This document shows, piece by piece, positions 53,201 through 64,000 of a DNA stretch of 64,000 nucleotides. Numbering within the stretch: the stretch's first letter is position 1; each line of letters starts with the position of its first letter. Below the pieces are notes generated by a model, which was given only the letters and a program-made list of their open reading frames with translations, did no database searches and had not been told where the DNA came from. The position numbers and the translations under genes are program-made. Source of the DNA: Antedon bifida (taxonomy: Eukaryota > Echinodermata > Crinoidea > Comatulida > Antedonidae); the NCBI GenBank assembly GCA_963402885.1, contig OY727097.1:21142001-21206000 (forward strand), in the 5' to 3' direction.

Positions 53201-56200
53201 AAACATAGATTAAAAATATATAAAAATAATCCCTTAAACAAGATCTTTCCAGGCATATAATTTTTATTCTCATGGGTACATAAGAAATAGTATATTTTTA
53301 ACTTCAAAAACACGTCACTTTTTGAAATTTCACGAACGTGTTAAAATCGCGGTCAGCTTCATTGGGGATACCTAATAATAATATAAATGTAAAAGAAGTC
53401 ACAAATAACAAACAAATACATGCATTATTTATTAAATAAACATTTTTGCGAATTGTTATGGTTTTTTTAATTTGGCTAAAGGATTTTCAATTTGGCTAAT
53501 GTTTTTCAAAACCTTTCGCCATTTTGGCGAACGAAAATTTGACCTTAGCGCGAGCGTAGCCTTATGGTCAGGAATCGATATTACATCGAAATGAAACGGT
53601 CTATGCGGATTTAACGAAATCATGTTTGTAATCATATCTTCACAAGCATGTATCATAATTAAACCAAATTTGGTACTCATCAATTTTATGTCATATTTCC
53701 TCATATGGCAATACAATTATGTACACAAGCTTGAAATACGTTTCAGGCAATTTTAAGCATTTAAAAAATTGCCATGAGTGCAGATATTTGCACTCGTACT
53801 GTGCTTTAAACAATGATAAGCACTCGTTTTTCCCGATTTCTGTTTTACAACCTTTCTTAAGATTCTTATTAGCATTTCATTTTCTTAAAGTGTATGTATC
53901 ATATGTATGATTTATTATGAAATTAAGAGAAAAAAGGTTGATTACAACATTATTAATTGCATATTAAATAAAAAAAATAATAATTTCGACAATCTGGGGC
54001 TGAAATAACAAACTTAACATTAACCTTCTTCTTTAAAATGTTCATATAATATTAAAGTTAAAAGTATATACTTCAACAGTGCATCATTATTTAAACAAAT
54101 TTTTTAATGATGTCATCTATAGTTAAAAATTATGATGATTATGATATGTAAAATCTATCTGTACCAAAGTTGTTTCTGCATAGAAAAATACACGGAGGAA
54201 TCTTTCTTCAGCTTTTATTCAGTTGTGTATGGCTCGGTGGTCTGTGCTCGTGTCTATAGCATTCAAGGTACCGAGATCGAGTCTCACCTTGGGTTCAAAA
54301 CGAAACGAAATAAGTTTTTTTTTATTATCCGTATTGTTTGTTCAATTTTATTTCTTAGTGTATAGATTTTACACATGATTTATAATGAAATCTAGATAAA
54401 AAGTAACTTGTGTCTTTATTATAATGTAACAAATGTGGTTTATAACGCAGAGGGATCTTTGATCGGATTGTGGTACTGGCTATTGTATTTGCGTTAGCAA
54501 CATCCTATCTTCATATATTATAAATAATTAAAGATTCTGACAAAATCAATCAATCAATATTTTTTTTTAAAATCAATTATCTTTATTTAGATCAATGCAT
54601 ATAACCTATAATTCGTCGTGACGAATTAAATCTAGTTGTAAATTATTACTGTATATATAGATATGTTTGTTTGTTCCTCTAGGTTAAACTGTTACTTGAC
54701 TCTACAGAACAATTGACAATACCATCTTATGAAGATATATTTAATGATGAAGAGGTAATTTTAGGATAACTTCAGTTGTAAAGGAAATAGTTATACTTAA
54801 ATGATTTATTGAAGGCATTAACAGGCAGAATTGGTTTTGTCATCATTGTCTGTTCATTGATCGAGTTGAAATCTAAGGCCCGTATTCATGAATACAGTGC
54901 CTAAGTTGTTGGGGTTGTTCATGTATTGCAAGAAGTCCATGGTTAATCTTCCATTAACTCTACATAAATGAGAACAGTTATCTATCACTTTAAATGCAGC
55001 CTACAGTAGTTTGTGTAAATATGACATTTGTGTAGCGCTGTCTATCACTTTAATTGCAGCCTACAGTAGTTTGTGTAGCTATGACATTTGTGTAGCGCTA
55101 TCTATCACTTTAATTGCAGCCTACAGTAGTTTGTGTAACTATGACATTTGTGTAACACTGTCTATCACTTTAATTGCAGCCTACAGTAGTTTGTGTAGCT
55201 ATGACATTTGTGTAGCGCTATCTATCACTTTAATTGCAGCCTACAGTATTTTGTGTAGCTATGACATTTGTGTAGCGCTGTCTATCACTTTAATTGCAGC
55301 CTACAGTAGTTTGTGTAGCTATGACATTTGTGTAGCGCTGTCTATCACTTTAATTGCAGCCTACAGTAGTTTGTGTAGCTATGACATTTGTGTAGCGCTA
55401 TCTATCACTTTAATTGCAGCCTACAGTAGTTTGTGTAGCTATGACATTTGTGTAGCGCTGTCTATCACTTTAATTGCAGCCTACAGTAGTTTGTGTAGCT
55501 ATGACATTTGTGTAGCGCTATCTATCACTTTAATTGCAGCCTACAGTAGTTTGTGTAGCTATGACATTTGTGTAGCACTGTCTATCACTTTACAGTTACA
55601 ATGTTAATCAGAATATACTGAAAAACAATTACTGTTCTGTAAACACATATGATTCCTACTGTGGCTTGTAAGATACATATGTACATAATAATTGTAATTA
55701 AACTATTTCCTTTGTATATACATTACATTACAGAGTGATTCGGATGATTCTGGTAATGAAAGTGAAAGCTCCCAACCTGACAAAAGGAGGAGACTTGATG
55801 AGGTAACTACAGTATCTATGCTATTTAAGCCCTGAGAACATACATACATATAAAATTATGATTATATATTAGGAATAGGAAAATAATAATACAAATATGT
55901 TGTTTGATCTAAATAGGAAAGTATAGTGAGGAAGTTGGAAAAGAAACGAGCTAGAAGATTATGGGAAGAAAGCCGACAAAAAATTATTTTTCAGTATGAA
56001 GAATTTTCATTTTATTCTAATTCAGTAAGTATACACATTATTACTCTCAATTAGGTGTGTAAATATTTGCAGTATTGCAATAATATAATCACCAGATAGA
56101 TTAATAATTATTTTTTCCACAATGCCTTTTTGTGTCTTGTGTGCTGTAGTTATGTTAAAAGTTTGGAATCAATTATTATTCTTATTGGATTTGTGACATG

Positions 56201-59200
56201 CACATATTCACAGACTTCACTTCAATTTTTTTGAAAGACCACGAGAAAAACCAAAATCTAAAAGACCACATTCCATTGATCAACAAGTGCATATGTGAAT
56301 GCGTGACTTAAATCTTCACTTTGACCACATTCCATTGATCAACAAGTGCATATGTGAATGCGTGACTTAAATCTTCACTTTGACCACATTCCATTGATCA
56401 ACAAGTGCATATGTTAATGCGTGACTTAAATCTTCACTTTGACAATTTGTGAAAGAAATAAAATAATAAATAATAAAAATGCGAAATAGTATGAACATTG
56501 ATTCATTTTCTCCAAATATTCAGAAATTTTAAACCAGCCCAAATATTTCTGTTTTAAGATTAACTGTCTTGGTGTTTTTGTTTTTAGGCTGCTTATGTAA
56601 TATATCAACTGGCTTGGAAGCTGTCAAAGGATTCTAATGACCTTCTCTGGTATGTTGTCATTCATATAATATTGTTGTGAACATTCAGTACAGTTTAATT
56701 CAGAGTTTTGGAAAGAAGTACCTGATGCTTGTTACTATACACTTAATAGCAATTATACTTTCTAATTCAATGACAATGAAAAAACAAAAAATATTAAAAG
56801 GGCATACATACACAAATGTACATTTAACAATAAAGCAATAAATCACAAAATAAATAAATCTTTGGGCACATGTTTACCTAAAGCAAGGACCATCCTAGTT
56901 TAACACATTGACTGCCAACCTATGTGAACAGGACACGGTGACACACCACCACACTCTGTGTCAATTCCTTACAAGCATAGGAGGTTTCTCCACAAACCAC
57001 CTACATAACGTCTACATATATTTCAAATTTGCGTTACTAAAAAAAATAAGAAAATCTGTGTTGCTAAAATATAAATATTTTACTATTAAATACAAATGTA
57101 TCATCTAAAAAAACACTAAGTTGGTAACCTTTTTTGTGCAATCTTTATATTTACAGGTGGTCAATAATTGGTCTTACAGATCAGCTGCTGTCAAAGAAGA
57201 TTGACAGGTATGTTCCAAATCTATTTAAAAAACCTATGGCATATTTAACAACAAAATTATAAACCAAAAAGATTTTGGAGGACTATATATCTTACATACT
57301 GATTATTAAAGAACATTGTGCAAAAATACATTTCATAAGGCCCACCTAACTCCATAGAAAAAAGTGTTTACTACTTTATTCAAGGTTTTAAAAAAAATAT
57401 ATAATTACAGAGAGAAGTATTTCTTAGATGCATCTGAATTAAATCGTCACGTTTCACGTCACAACCGTCTTGGTCAGGAAGAGGATGCAGCTCAACAGTC
57501 AGTGAACGCCATGAAAATTACTTTCAATCCAGAGTATCCTTTGAAGTTTGAATCGCGTACTTTAGTATGTACTTCCTTAAAACTACAGGTCATTTCATCC
57601 AAAGATTTTATTGGCTGAGTTCACAAATATCATCAAACTAAAACTAGTTTTTCAAAAGGTGCATGGCCTAACTTCTGCAAACTAATTTTCTGCAGGTTAC
57701 CAAAGTCTGTTAATGCAGTGTCTATACTGACAAACTTTGGAAGATATTGTGGTTGCCAAGTTCAAATTGTTCTCACATTTACCAACTAAAGTTTACTAAC
57801 TAGGTTGTGCACCTCGGTTTGCTTGGAACAATCAAATGAGATTATTCATTTGATTCTGCTGCCTGCTTAAGAACTGGAGTTCCAAAAGAGTTCTAATGTC
57901 ACAGACAAACAAACAGTTTGGTAAAGTTTTCTAGTATAGACTAGGCTTTACACACAATATGTGGTATATGAGGTACTGATCTTTAGAATGTATCAAAGAG
58001 CCATTAATACGTTTATCAATCTTGTTGTTTGGTAAACTAGTCTGTTGTGAAATGTTTCCAGCTATTACAATAATTTTCCCTAAATTTGTACTACAATAGA
58101 CTTCAATTAGCACTGTATCGTCATTGGTCACTGTTTGATAGCATTTGCCATTCATCTTACACAGCCTGCAAGTAAGTGGATTTGTCAACATCAAATGCAA
58201 TCAATTTAATTTGTCAGTTTAAAATTAGGTAGTCATGTAAGATGATGATGATGGTTAAAAATGTTTGATTTAATGTAGTTTTATTGTATTTTAAATGTAT
58301 TTTATTTTAAGACTCAAGAGCATTGATTGGAACAGTATTAACCAGTACTGTACATTGCTCTGAATCTGCAGAGCCCATTGGCTATTGCTTGGATGATATA
58401 ACGTTTGTGTAATTTGACAACAATACTTTCTCTGTTATTTAAAATGGGCTGTTGTACCATCTGCAGCTCTTGTAATAAATTTTAGGAGGCTTTAAATTTT
58501 CGACAACTTAAATAGGTCATGTGTTATTGAATGTCATGTCAATTCAATCATTGTGCTTATGCAGAAAAGTTGGGATGTGACATGACCTAGGTCATTGGTC
58601 ATCACAAATCAAAATCAAATCATTTAACAATTTTTTATTGTATTTTTCTACAGTCTACGGTTATGGACAGCAAGAGGTTTTAAGAAACTGCATGAGTTTT
58701 TAGCAGATATGGGGATGCCTTTAACACAGTGTAAACAGAAATTTACAGCCATGGATATAGCATACAGGGAAACATTCTGTGATTCACTGCAAAACTCTGG
58801 CAAGAAATATGGGTAAGCAAATAAAACACTGCATTAATATTTTTTTATGATCTTATTTTCTATTCAAAAATGGTTTACAAACATTATCAACATAATCAGG
58901 GTATGTTCAGACTCACAGCATTAAGGTGGCATTATGTAAGCGGCGTACATATTTTTGTGTCTGAACTAGGCCGCGGATTAGCGTTAGGGAGCTGCCAGTA
59001 GCATTTATAACCCCAACAGGAAACGGTAGATTTAATAACGCTAAACTGTAATGTGTTTGTAATGAATGTGTGCATAGTTCTATCTGTTTAGAAATAATGA
59101 TCAAACGCAAGGCATTGGAATGTTGATCATTGTGTCTGAACACCTTGACTTTTAACGCCATGGACTACCATACGCCTTGCATTAGACAACAAACCTAACG

Positions 59201-62200
59201 CTGTGAGTCTGAACATACTCTTAATTTGACAATAAAATACCCTTAATTTAAAAAAAAAGTACAACATTTTTGGTACATTACAATATGTGACCAATTTTCA
59301 GGAAGAGTTTAATGAATACAATCAGCCAATCACAGCTTTATTTTGACAATTTACTCAGACTTGTTCTGTTAATTTTTTATTCCGATTGGTTGATAATTTG
59401 CTTATCTTATTAATTTTAATTGTTAAACTAATTTTCCACCTTAAGAATCTTGGTACTTACCTATCAATATACCACAATGTGTAAATATGTTTATTCTTGA
59501 AGATAAACAAATAAAAGTTATAAATATTGAATCATAGTGGCTTGCCTTACTTTTTTAGAAGTTTGTTTTTTATTATCATTACTAAGATATTTTGTTCATG
59601 TTTTGTGGCGGTATAGATACTGTATGTGTGGAGTTTATGTTCTGACTGTTCTTTCTTATGTCTGTTAACAATTTAATTATTTGGTTTTGACTAGGCTAGA
59701 TCAGATTACTGTTCCTTCATTCTATGCACAGTTTGGCTATAAAAACAAGGTTAGTATTTATTTTGTTTATAATTTTTGCAAATAAAATTCTAACATCACA
59801 TAATTCGGAAAAAAGTTTAGAAATTTAGTAAAAAAAATGTTTCTTCTGAACAATTTTCTATTTAGTACATACACAATGTCTTGCATATGATGTTGATTTG
59901 TTTTTGTAGTTTTGTGCTTTTGATGCAGTCCATGCTGCCTCTGCCTTGCTAGAATCAATAGTAAGTTTATCTATTTTTGAACTGTAATTATTAAATTTAA
60001 AACTACTGTTCTACTGTTCCACTATACGTTGGAGATGGGAACTAATGTGACAAAGGCCCAGTTGGCCTAATAAATAAAAAAATGTGTAGGTTTCACTGTA
60101 CAAGTTGTTTTGTTTTTAGGAGAAGGACAAGGTGGGAGATGCAAACTTTTTAGAAGCACTTGATGCATTGTCGAGGTAATGAATATAAATCAATACCAAA
60201 TATAGCAATACATTGCTATTGTATGCTTGATTGTCTTTTGTGATCTATTTACAAATAGTCGCTGATCAAAGAACATTGTAACGTAAATTGTATTCTTTTT
60301 TAAAACAACTTATCAAAAAATTATTATGTATATCAAGATAGTTAAGTTGTATTTTGATAACTGTATTTTTAAAAAAAATCCAGGGTTCATTTAGACAAAC
60401 TTGAAAGTGGTTTGGAGATCAGTAAGCGTCAACACAAGGCAATTGTAAGCCAGATCAGGACACTGTTAGACATGAATCATGTGGTTTCTGCTGGACCATT
60501 CCTGTATGCCTACATACAAGAAGGCACTCTTGATGTCAAGTTCTTCTCTAAGGCAAACTGTCTTGCTCTGCTTGCTAGGTTCACGCTTGAGGCATTTGTA
60601 AAAATGGTAGGATTTTGTTTTTTACTCATGATTAAATAATTAAATTAAATTAAAATCATTGCAGAAAAGACCAAAAATAAATTCTTTAGAAATTAAGCAA
60701 AAAAATAAATTAAATAAAATATTGTTTATTTTGAAAATTTTATGCATAGGAAAAAACAGTTTAAAATGTAAAAATTATAGAAATATAAAAATCATACAAA
60801 AAAACATTCAAAAATTTAGAATTATAACCCAATTTACAACAAACATTTTTCAATACCTATCTATTTAACCATAAAAATATATATATAGAAATTACCTAGT
60901 ACAAGTATAATTTTGTTTTTAGTCTAAAAGTAAAAAAGTGAAGAATCTGCCACTAGTGATGGTTGCCCCTTTGGATTCTGAGCAAGGAACATCTCTAGTT
61001 GTTGGTGTACCGCCACTCATGGAATTAGAGAATTCACCTAGAAGGTATGGTTGTATTTGATATTTTAATTTGAATGAAAACTGATCTGAAAGTTTTCAAT
61101 TTGTAAATGATTTTATTGTGACTGACGTTTGATGTAATATATCAGACTCTAACTTTGCATCAGGAAGCTAAAAACCAAATATAGAAAGTTGTGTAATAGT
61201 TTAAAATTTAATTATCATCAGGTTGGCCATTAGCACAAGTTTAGTGGTTTAGGTAAAGTTAAAAATAAAGGTATTTATTCTGGTCCTCAAGCTTAACATG
61301 AAACTGAGAAAATTGGGGTTATAGGCCCACAACAGACCCATAGCATCCAGTAGTGCAGCACCTACCAGATCAGCACACAGGGAAACAATCCCCTACTTTG
61401 TTTTTAATAGTAAAACAAGTTCTTTAACATGCATTGATGTACATGGGAAATGCCGATGCAATCAGTTAGGCTCGAACCCATTTAACTAGGCTATTTACAT
61501 ATTTTCTTTTACTCATTCAGTGTTATGTCAGAGTAAAGTCAGAACATCTGAAAGACTCAATAACAATATTATTATGTATCAGATTATCTATATATCAAGA
61601 ATCAATGTCTATATAAAACTTTACATACTCTGAAATCGTCTGTAGATAAATAAGATTTCTGTTTAAATTGTTACGTTAGTTTGTTTGGGCGTGCATTTGA
61701 ACAAACAGCTGAGAAGACTGGTTCTAGAGTTCTGCATGACAGCTTTGATCCTTCAAGTAAGAAACATTTCATTTTACCCAATTTACTAACATATTTTAAA
61801 TTCTATGATTTTGTATATTACCAATATCTAAGATATCTAAGTATATCAGATATTATATAACGCCTAAATAAATTCCTGTCATTTGATTGGACGATTGTTT
61901 CACATGGCGTGCAATAGTACGCCATGTACGCACTACAGTATTAAACGGTCGTCCAATAGTACTTTTTTCCATGTACAAAAAAAGTTGAAAATATTTTTTT
62001 ATTTACTATTGCTTTTGAAATACAACAGCGCCACCTATTTTGTACTTCCGCCGCGAAGATTGAATGTTATGACTGGTTTTGCGATGGAAGTATATTTTTG
62101 AATAGATATTTGTACTAATTTAGACCAAAAGGCATTTAAATTAGCTTTAGATTTTTTGTATGATTTTGATTAATTAATGGGAACAACTCTACAAGACGTG

Positions 62201-63859
62201 GAATTGTTGGAAAAAACAGAATTAGACTACATGAGTTCCAGTTGCCTGTCAAAGCTTTGTAATGGTATCGCAGTCTTTCTAGCCTAGCTAGGCCTAGGCC
62301 TGTTAGCAACCCAGGCTAGGCCTAGGCGCTTTAGCCTTGTTAGCTAGCTAGCCTAGGATTGGTTTGTTGTTTGTTGATATAATTATCACTACAGTAGGTG
62401 TGTAATAAAATAAACATAATATTTGATATATTATTAAAAACCAAATGTTACTGTTTCAATAATGTGAATCAATGTACAGTAGCCTAGGCCTACCTTTTAT
62501 TCAATCTGATTCAAATGACAGGAATCTATCTAGATGTAAAACAAAAACAAATAATGAATGTTTTATATTCGTGTAATGGTACAAATAATGGCATTTGGTG
62601 AAGGATGACATGTTATATTTCCACTCGGCTTTGCCTCATTCATTATTTGTATATTATATAACACCTAAATAAATTCCTGTCATTTGATTAGACGATTGTG
62701 GGTCACATGGCGTGCAATAGTACGCACTTTTTTACGGAAAAAAAAATCTGTTCGCGTTTGGTAAATATTTTTTATTATACATTACTATTGCTTTTGAAAT
62801 ACAACAGCGCCACCTATTTTGTACTTTCGTCGCAAATGTTATTGATATGACTGGTTTCGCGATGGAAATACATTTTTGAAGAGATATTTTAGATCAAAAA
62901 AAAAAAATTCATTTTTAGGAATTTGATTAATTAATGGGAACATCTCTACAAGACGTGGAATCGTTGGGAAAAAACATAATTAGCCTAGATGAGTTCCAGT
63001 TTTATATTGCTGTCTTTCAGCCTAGGCCTGTTAGTATTAGGCTAGGTGTTTTAGCCTTGCTAGGCCTAGGATTGTTTGGTCGTTTGTTGACATAGCTAAC
63101 ACTAACAGTAGGTGCATTTATAAAAATCCATATAAATAATAATATTTAATATAATTATTAAAAACCAAATGTTATTGTTTTAATCAATGTGAATGAAATA
63201 TAGGCCTTGGCTAGGCCTAGCTTTTATTCGATTCAAATGGCAGGAATCTATTTAGATGTTATATAAAGCAAATAATGAATGTTTTATATTCGTGTAATGG
63301 TACAAATAATGGCATTTGGTGAATGATGAAAGGTTATATATCAACTCGACTGTATATATCCTGTAATCATTCACCTCATGCCATTATTTGTACCATTACA
63401 CTCATAAACATTCATTATTATTTGTATATTATTGCCTATTGGAAATGTAAAACATGTTAAAAATTGGAATAAAAGATGGGTCTCTCAATTTCTTTTATGC
63501 TACACTGTATTTTATTATATACAGTGTATTCTGTAAATACTGTAATATGCTGTATGACACAAAATAGACACAACTTATCACTGTAAACATTTACTTCATG
63601 TCATAGGATGTCATATTTTAACGTATGTGCATGTTGCGTTTGCGTGGATAACCCGAACTCGTCAAAGTGATGAGTTCAAATCTAGTTTTTTTATTATTTT
63701 AGGCGTCGAGATTAAATGTCATGACTGAACAAATTTGTGCATTCACATTGGAAAATGTACTTATTAACAACCTTGTTTTAAATTGTTTTGCTAGTATTTG
63801 CACTGAAAACTGAAGATAGAAGCAAATTCTTTGATGCACTGGTATCACTACTCTCATGA
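50214..63859 (+). CDS. CDC45: CDC45, CMG replicative helicase subunit (complete)
   Basis: CDC45 joins MCM2-7 and GINS to form the CMG helicase at replication forks. Eighteen coding exons, all phase-consistent: 50214-50264, 50389-50541, 51323-51460, 54683-54754, 55734-55802, 55917-56024, 56588-56649, 57157-57207, 57411-57533, 58100-58171, 58654-58812, 59695-59749, 59910-59960, 60120-60175, 60384-60606, 60923-61044, 61680-61756 and 63795-63859. They give 568 residues; human CDC45 has 566. Landmarks are [14 protein letters not shown], the RecJ-like [60 protein letters not shown], an acidic/basic linker ([19 protein letters not shown]), [62 protein letters not shown] and [19 protein letters not shown]. 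The start ATG sits in an exon with a 22-bp 5' UTR after an AG, so an upstream UTR exon is likely. Exon 9 uses a GTATCC donor; reading past it gives a spurious tail. Confidence 0.97.
51822..53559. mobile_element. 1.74-kb terminal-inverted-repeat transposon with 5-bp target duplication
   Basis: The ends are CTACGCTCGCGCTAA and its perfect inverse TTAGCGCGAGCGTAG (15 bp). The flanks are CCTTA at 51817-51821 and 53560-53564; the empty site in the repeat copy at 17.9 kb has CCTTA once. Subterminal regions carry several TTCGCCAAT/TTGGCGAA motifs in both orientations, possible transposase-binding sites. The interior is GC-richer than its surroundings and contains a 100-codon frame (52608-52910) that I do not recognise. 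A 5-bp duplication with CTACGC ends does not match a superfamily I can name with confidence. It lies in the CDC45 intron 51461-54682. Confidence 0.85.
52608..52910 (+). CDS. Unrecognised 100-residue frame inside the TIR transposon
   Basis: The frame starts [20 protein letters not shown] and ends [20 protein letters not shown]. The N-terminus is basic; the middle includes [20 protein letters not shown] then [20 protein letters not shown]. It has no DDE, zinc-finger or RT signature. The composition is protein-like, more than in random AT-rich frames nearby, and the element is otherwise of unknown class. It may be the remaining part of an element gene, or chance. A shorter frame [19 protein letters not shown] lies upstream at about 52204. 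Confidence 0.25.
   Translation: MPRVRRRLVQKMEQSTAGVIQSLINALIHAYHAHCLGDGNLVISGELNSPVRKMVNTDIYGRDYFFQWLVLLASSHEVHAKSNKTMWFIKQKYKLALIQY
54225..54296 (+). pseudogene. tRNA-like segment (SINE head?) in a CDC45 intron
   Basis: TGGCTCGGTGGTCTG resembles an A box and GAGATCGAGTCTC a B box (GWTCRANNC), spaced about 50 bp as in tRNA genes. Stems pair poorly, so this is probably a tRNA-derived SINE relic. Confidence 0.4.
55000..55595. repeat. Minisatellite, 60-bp unit, about 10 copies, in a CDC45 intron
   Basis: The unit is TGTGTAGCTATGACATTTGT, GTAGCGCTGTCTATCACTTT, AATTGCAGCCTACAGTAGTT. Units are almost identical; CTG and CTA variants alternate irregularly. As 60 is divisible by three, a 198-codon frame results; it is not a gene. 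It is in the intron between CDC45 exons 54683-54754 and 55734-55802. Confidence 0.95.
56264..56443. repeat. Three copies of a 59-bp tandem repeat in a CDC45 intron
   Basis: GACCACATTCCATTGATCAA, then CAAGTGCATATGTGAATGCG, then TGACTTAAATCTTCACTTT, three times nearly perfectly. The third copy has GTTAATG instead of GTGAATG. Confidence 0.95.
58898..59221. mobile_element. Small inverted-repeat element, AGGGTATGTTCAGA family (copy 2)
   Basis: AGGGTATGTTCAGACTCACA then GCATTA at the left pairs with TAACGCTGTGAGTCTGAACA then TACTCT at the right. The element is about 324 bp with no coding frame. It lies in the CDC45 intron between exons 58654-58812 and 59695-59749. The leading motif matches the element at 49380-49749. 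Confidence 0.75.
61855..63430. repeat. Two tandem ~780-bp segments in the last CDC45 intron, with a long hairpin
   Basis: The segment from 61855 (AACGCCTAAATAAATTCCTG, CACATGGCGTGCAATAGTAC, CAACAGCGCCACCTATTTTG, TTAATGGGAACAACTCTACA, AATGAATGTTTTATATTCGT, GGTACAAATAATGGCATTTG) repeats from about 62650 in the same order. The second copy ends in an inverted repeat: about 63271-63325 pairs with about 63370-63425 (arms over 45 bp, AATAATGAATGTTT...AATGGTACAAATAATGGCAT and inverse). This long stem-loop looks like the terminus of a foldback-type repeat. No coding frame is present. Confidence 0.8.
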
Positions 63860-63912
63860 ATCGCATTACTGGATGAATTGGTGCCCCCTATAATAGAAAG
63901 CAGGTATAATTG

Positions 63913-64000
63913 GAAATACAACATATGCTATATGAAAGGAAATACAACATATGCTATATGAAAGGAAATACAACATATGCTATATGAAAGGAAATAAAAG
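63913..64000. repeat. 26-bp tandem repeat at the right edge, running to the end of the window
   Basis: GGAAATACAACATATGCTAT followed by ATGAAA, repeated three times within 60 bp of the CDC45 stop codon. The array is probably in its 3' UTR or just beyond. AATAAA at 63993-63998, where a unit changes to GGAAATAAAAG, could serve as a polyadenylation signal. The array may continue past the window. Confidence 0.8.

Larger units (their letters stand above)
51786..53870 (+). repeat. Interspersed repeat copy B in a CDC45 intron, split by a transposon
   Basis: 51786-51821 and 53560-53870 together align with the repeat at about 17855-18265: AGCTAAGTCAATTTTTCA, TATTCCTTA, ATGGNCAGGAATCGAT, GGTCTANGC, GATTTAACGAAATCA, GTTTGTAATCATATCTTCAC, TTTGGTACTCAT, CATATGGCAATACAATTA and AATTGCCATGAGTGC. 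Copy A reads straight through at TTCCTTATGG, while here 1738 bp intervene. Copy A therefore shows the empty site. Confidence 0.85.

Noticed and set aside
55011-55607. 198-codon frame of ten similar 20-residue units
   Set aside because: It is produced by the intronic 60-bp minisatellite and lies between CDC45 exons.
56264-56443. CRISPR-like array of three 59-bp repeats
   Set aside because: The copies are contiguous without spacers, in a eukaryotic intron. It is a simple tandem duplication.
57364-57618. 84-codon frame ending in a stop, as a possible alternative CDC45 C-terminus
   Set aside because: The conserved sequence stops at a GTATCC donor (57533|57534). The next conserved segment ([13 protein letters not shown]) is at 58100-58171 in matching phase.
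63620-63690. Possible tRNA gene near GAGTTCAAATCTAG
   Set aside because: There is a B-box-like motif only; stems do not pair and the A box is poor.

Overview
The window is from an AT-rich, intron-rich animal genome. Its three recognisable housekeeping genes are split into many short exons with GT-AG borders, and it is heavily loaded with transposons and minisatellites. The gene content (a secreted EGF protein, a HYR-domain exon, UFD1 next to CDC45) and the repeat types suggest a marine invertebrate deuterostome, possibly an echinoderm. That taxonomic guess is inference only. Few real exons appear as long open frames; I assembled them by reading exon by exon with phase checking.

Layout. 331-6801 (minus): 3'-truncated gene for the biotin carboxylase subunit of propionyl-CoA carboxylase (PCCA). 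A Helitron-like element lies in one intron and an 80-81 bp minisatellite lies upstream; a possible first exon is at 9494-9595. 14-17 kb and 29.8-34.5 kb (minus): a tandem family of small secreted-protein genes, each starting with a similar signal-peptide exon (consensus roughly M-G/C-R-S-S-x-F-V-A-V-L) about 40 bp downstream of a shared TATA motif. One copy has acidic exons and an EGF domain, one has a frameshifted HYR exon, and one is a dead exon. 16.7-28.3 kb: a repeat block with a LINE remnant, a Ty3/Gypsy pol remnant, a LINE with ORF1 and EN-RT ORF2, a PIF/Harbinger-like element inside that LINE, a hAT-like element inside the Harbinger-like element, and small inverted-repeat elements. 32.4-33.7 kb: LINE and Helitron-helicase fragments.

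35492-38823 (minus): UFD1, complete except for a tiny first exon. 50214-63859 (plus): complete CDC45, 18 coding exons, 568 residues. The two genes are divergent, as in human 22q11.2, where UFD1 and CDC45 are also head-to-head neighbours. The ~11 kb between them holds a 26-bp minisatellite and inverted-repeat elements, two of which carry internal repeats. CDC45 introns hold a 1.74 kb terminal-inverted-repeat element with a readable empty site, a 60-bp minisatellite, and duplicated segments with a long hairpin.

Functionally the main genes are independent: PCCA acts in mitochondrial propionate catabolism, UFD1 in p97/NPL4 ubiquitin extraction, and CDC45 in the CMG replicative helicase. UFD1-NPL4-p97 also unloads CMG at replication termination, so the UFD1-CDC45 pairing has a possible functional reading, but this window does not test it.
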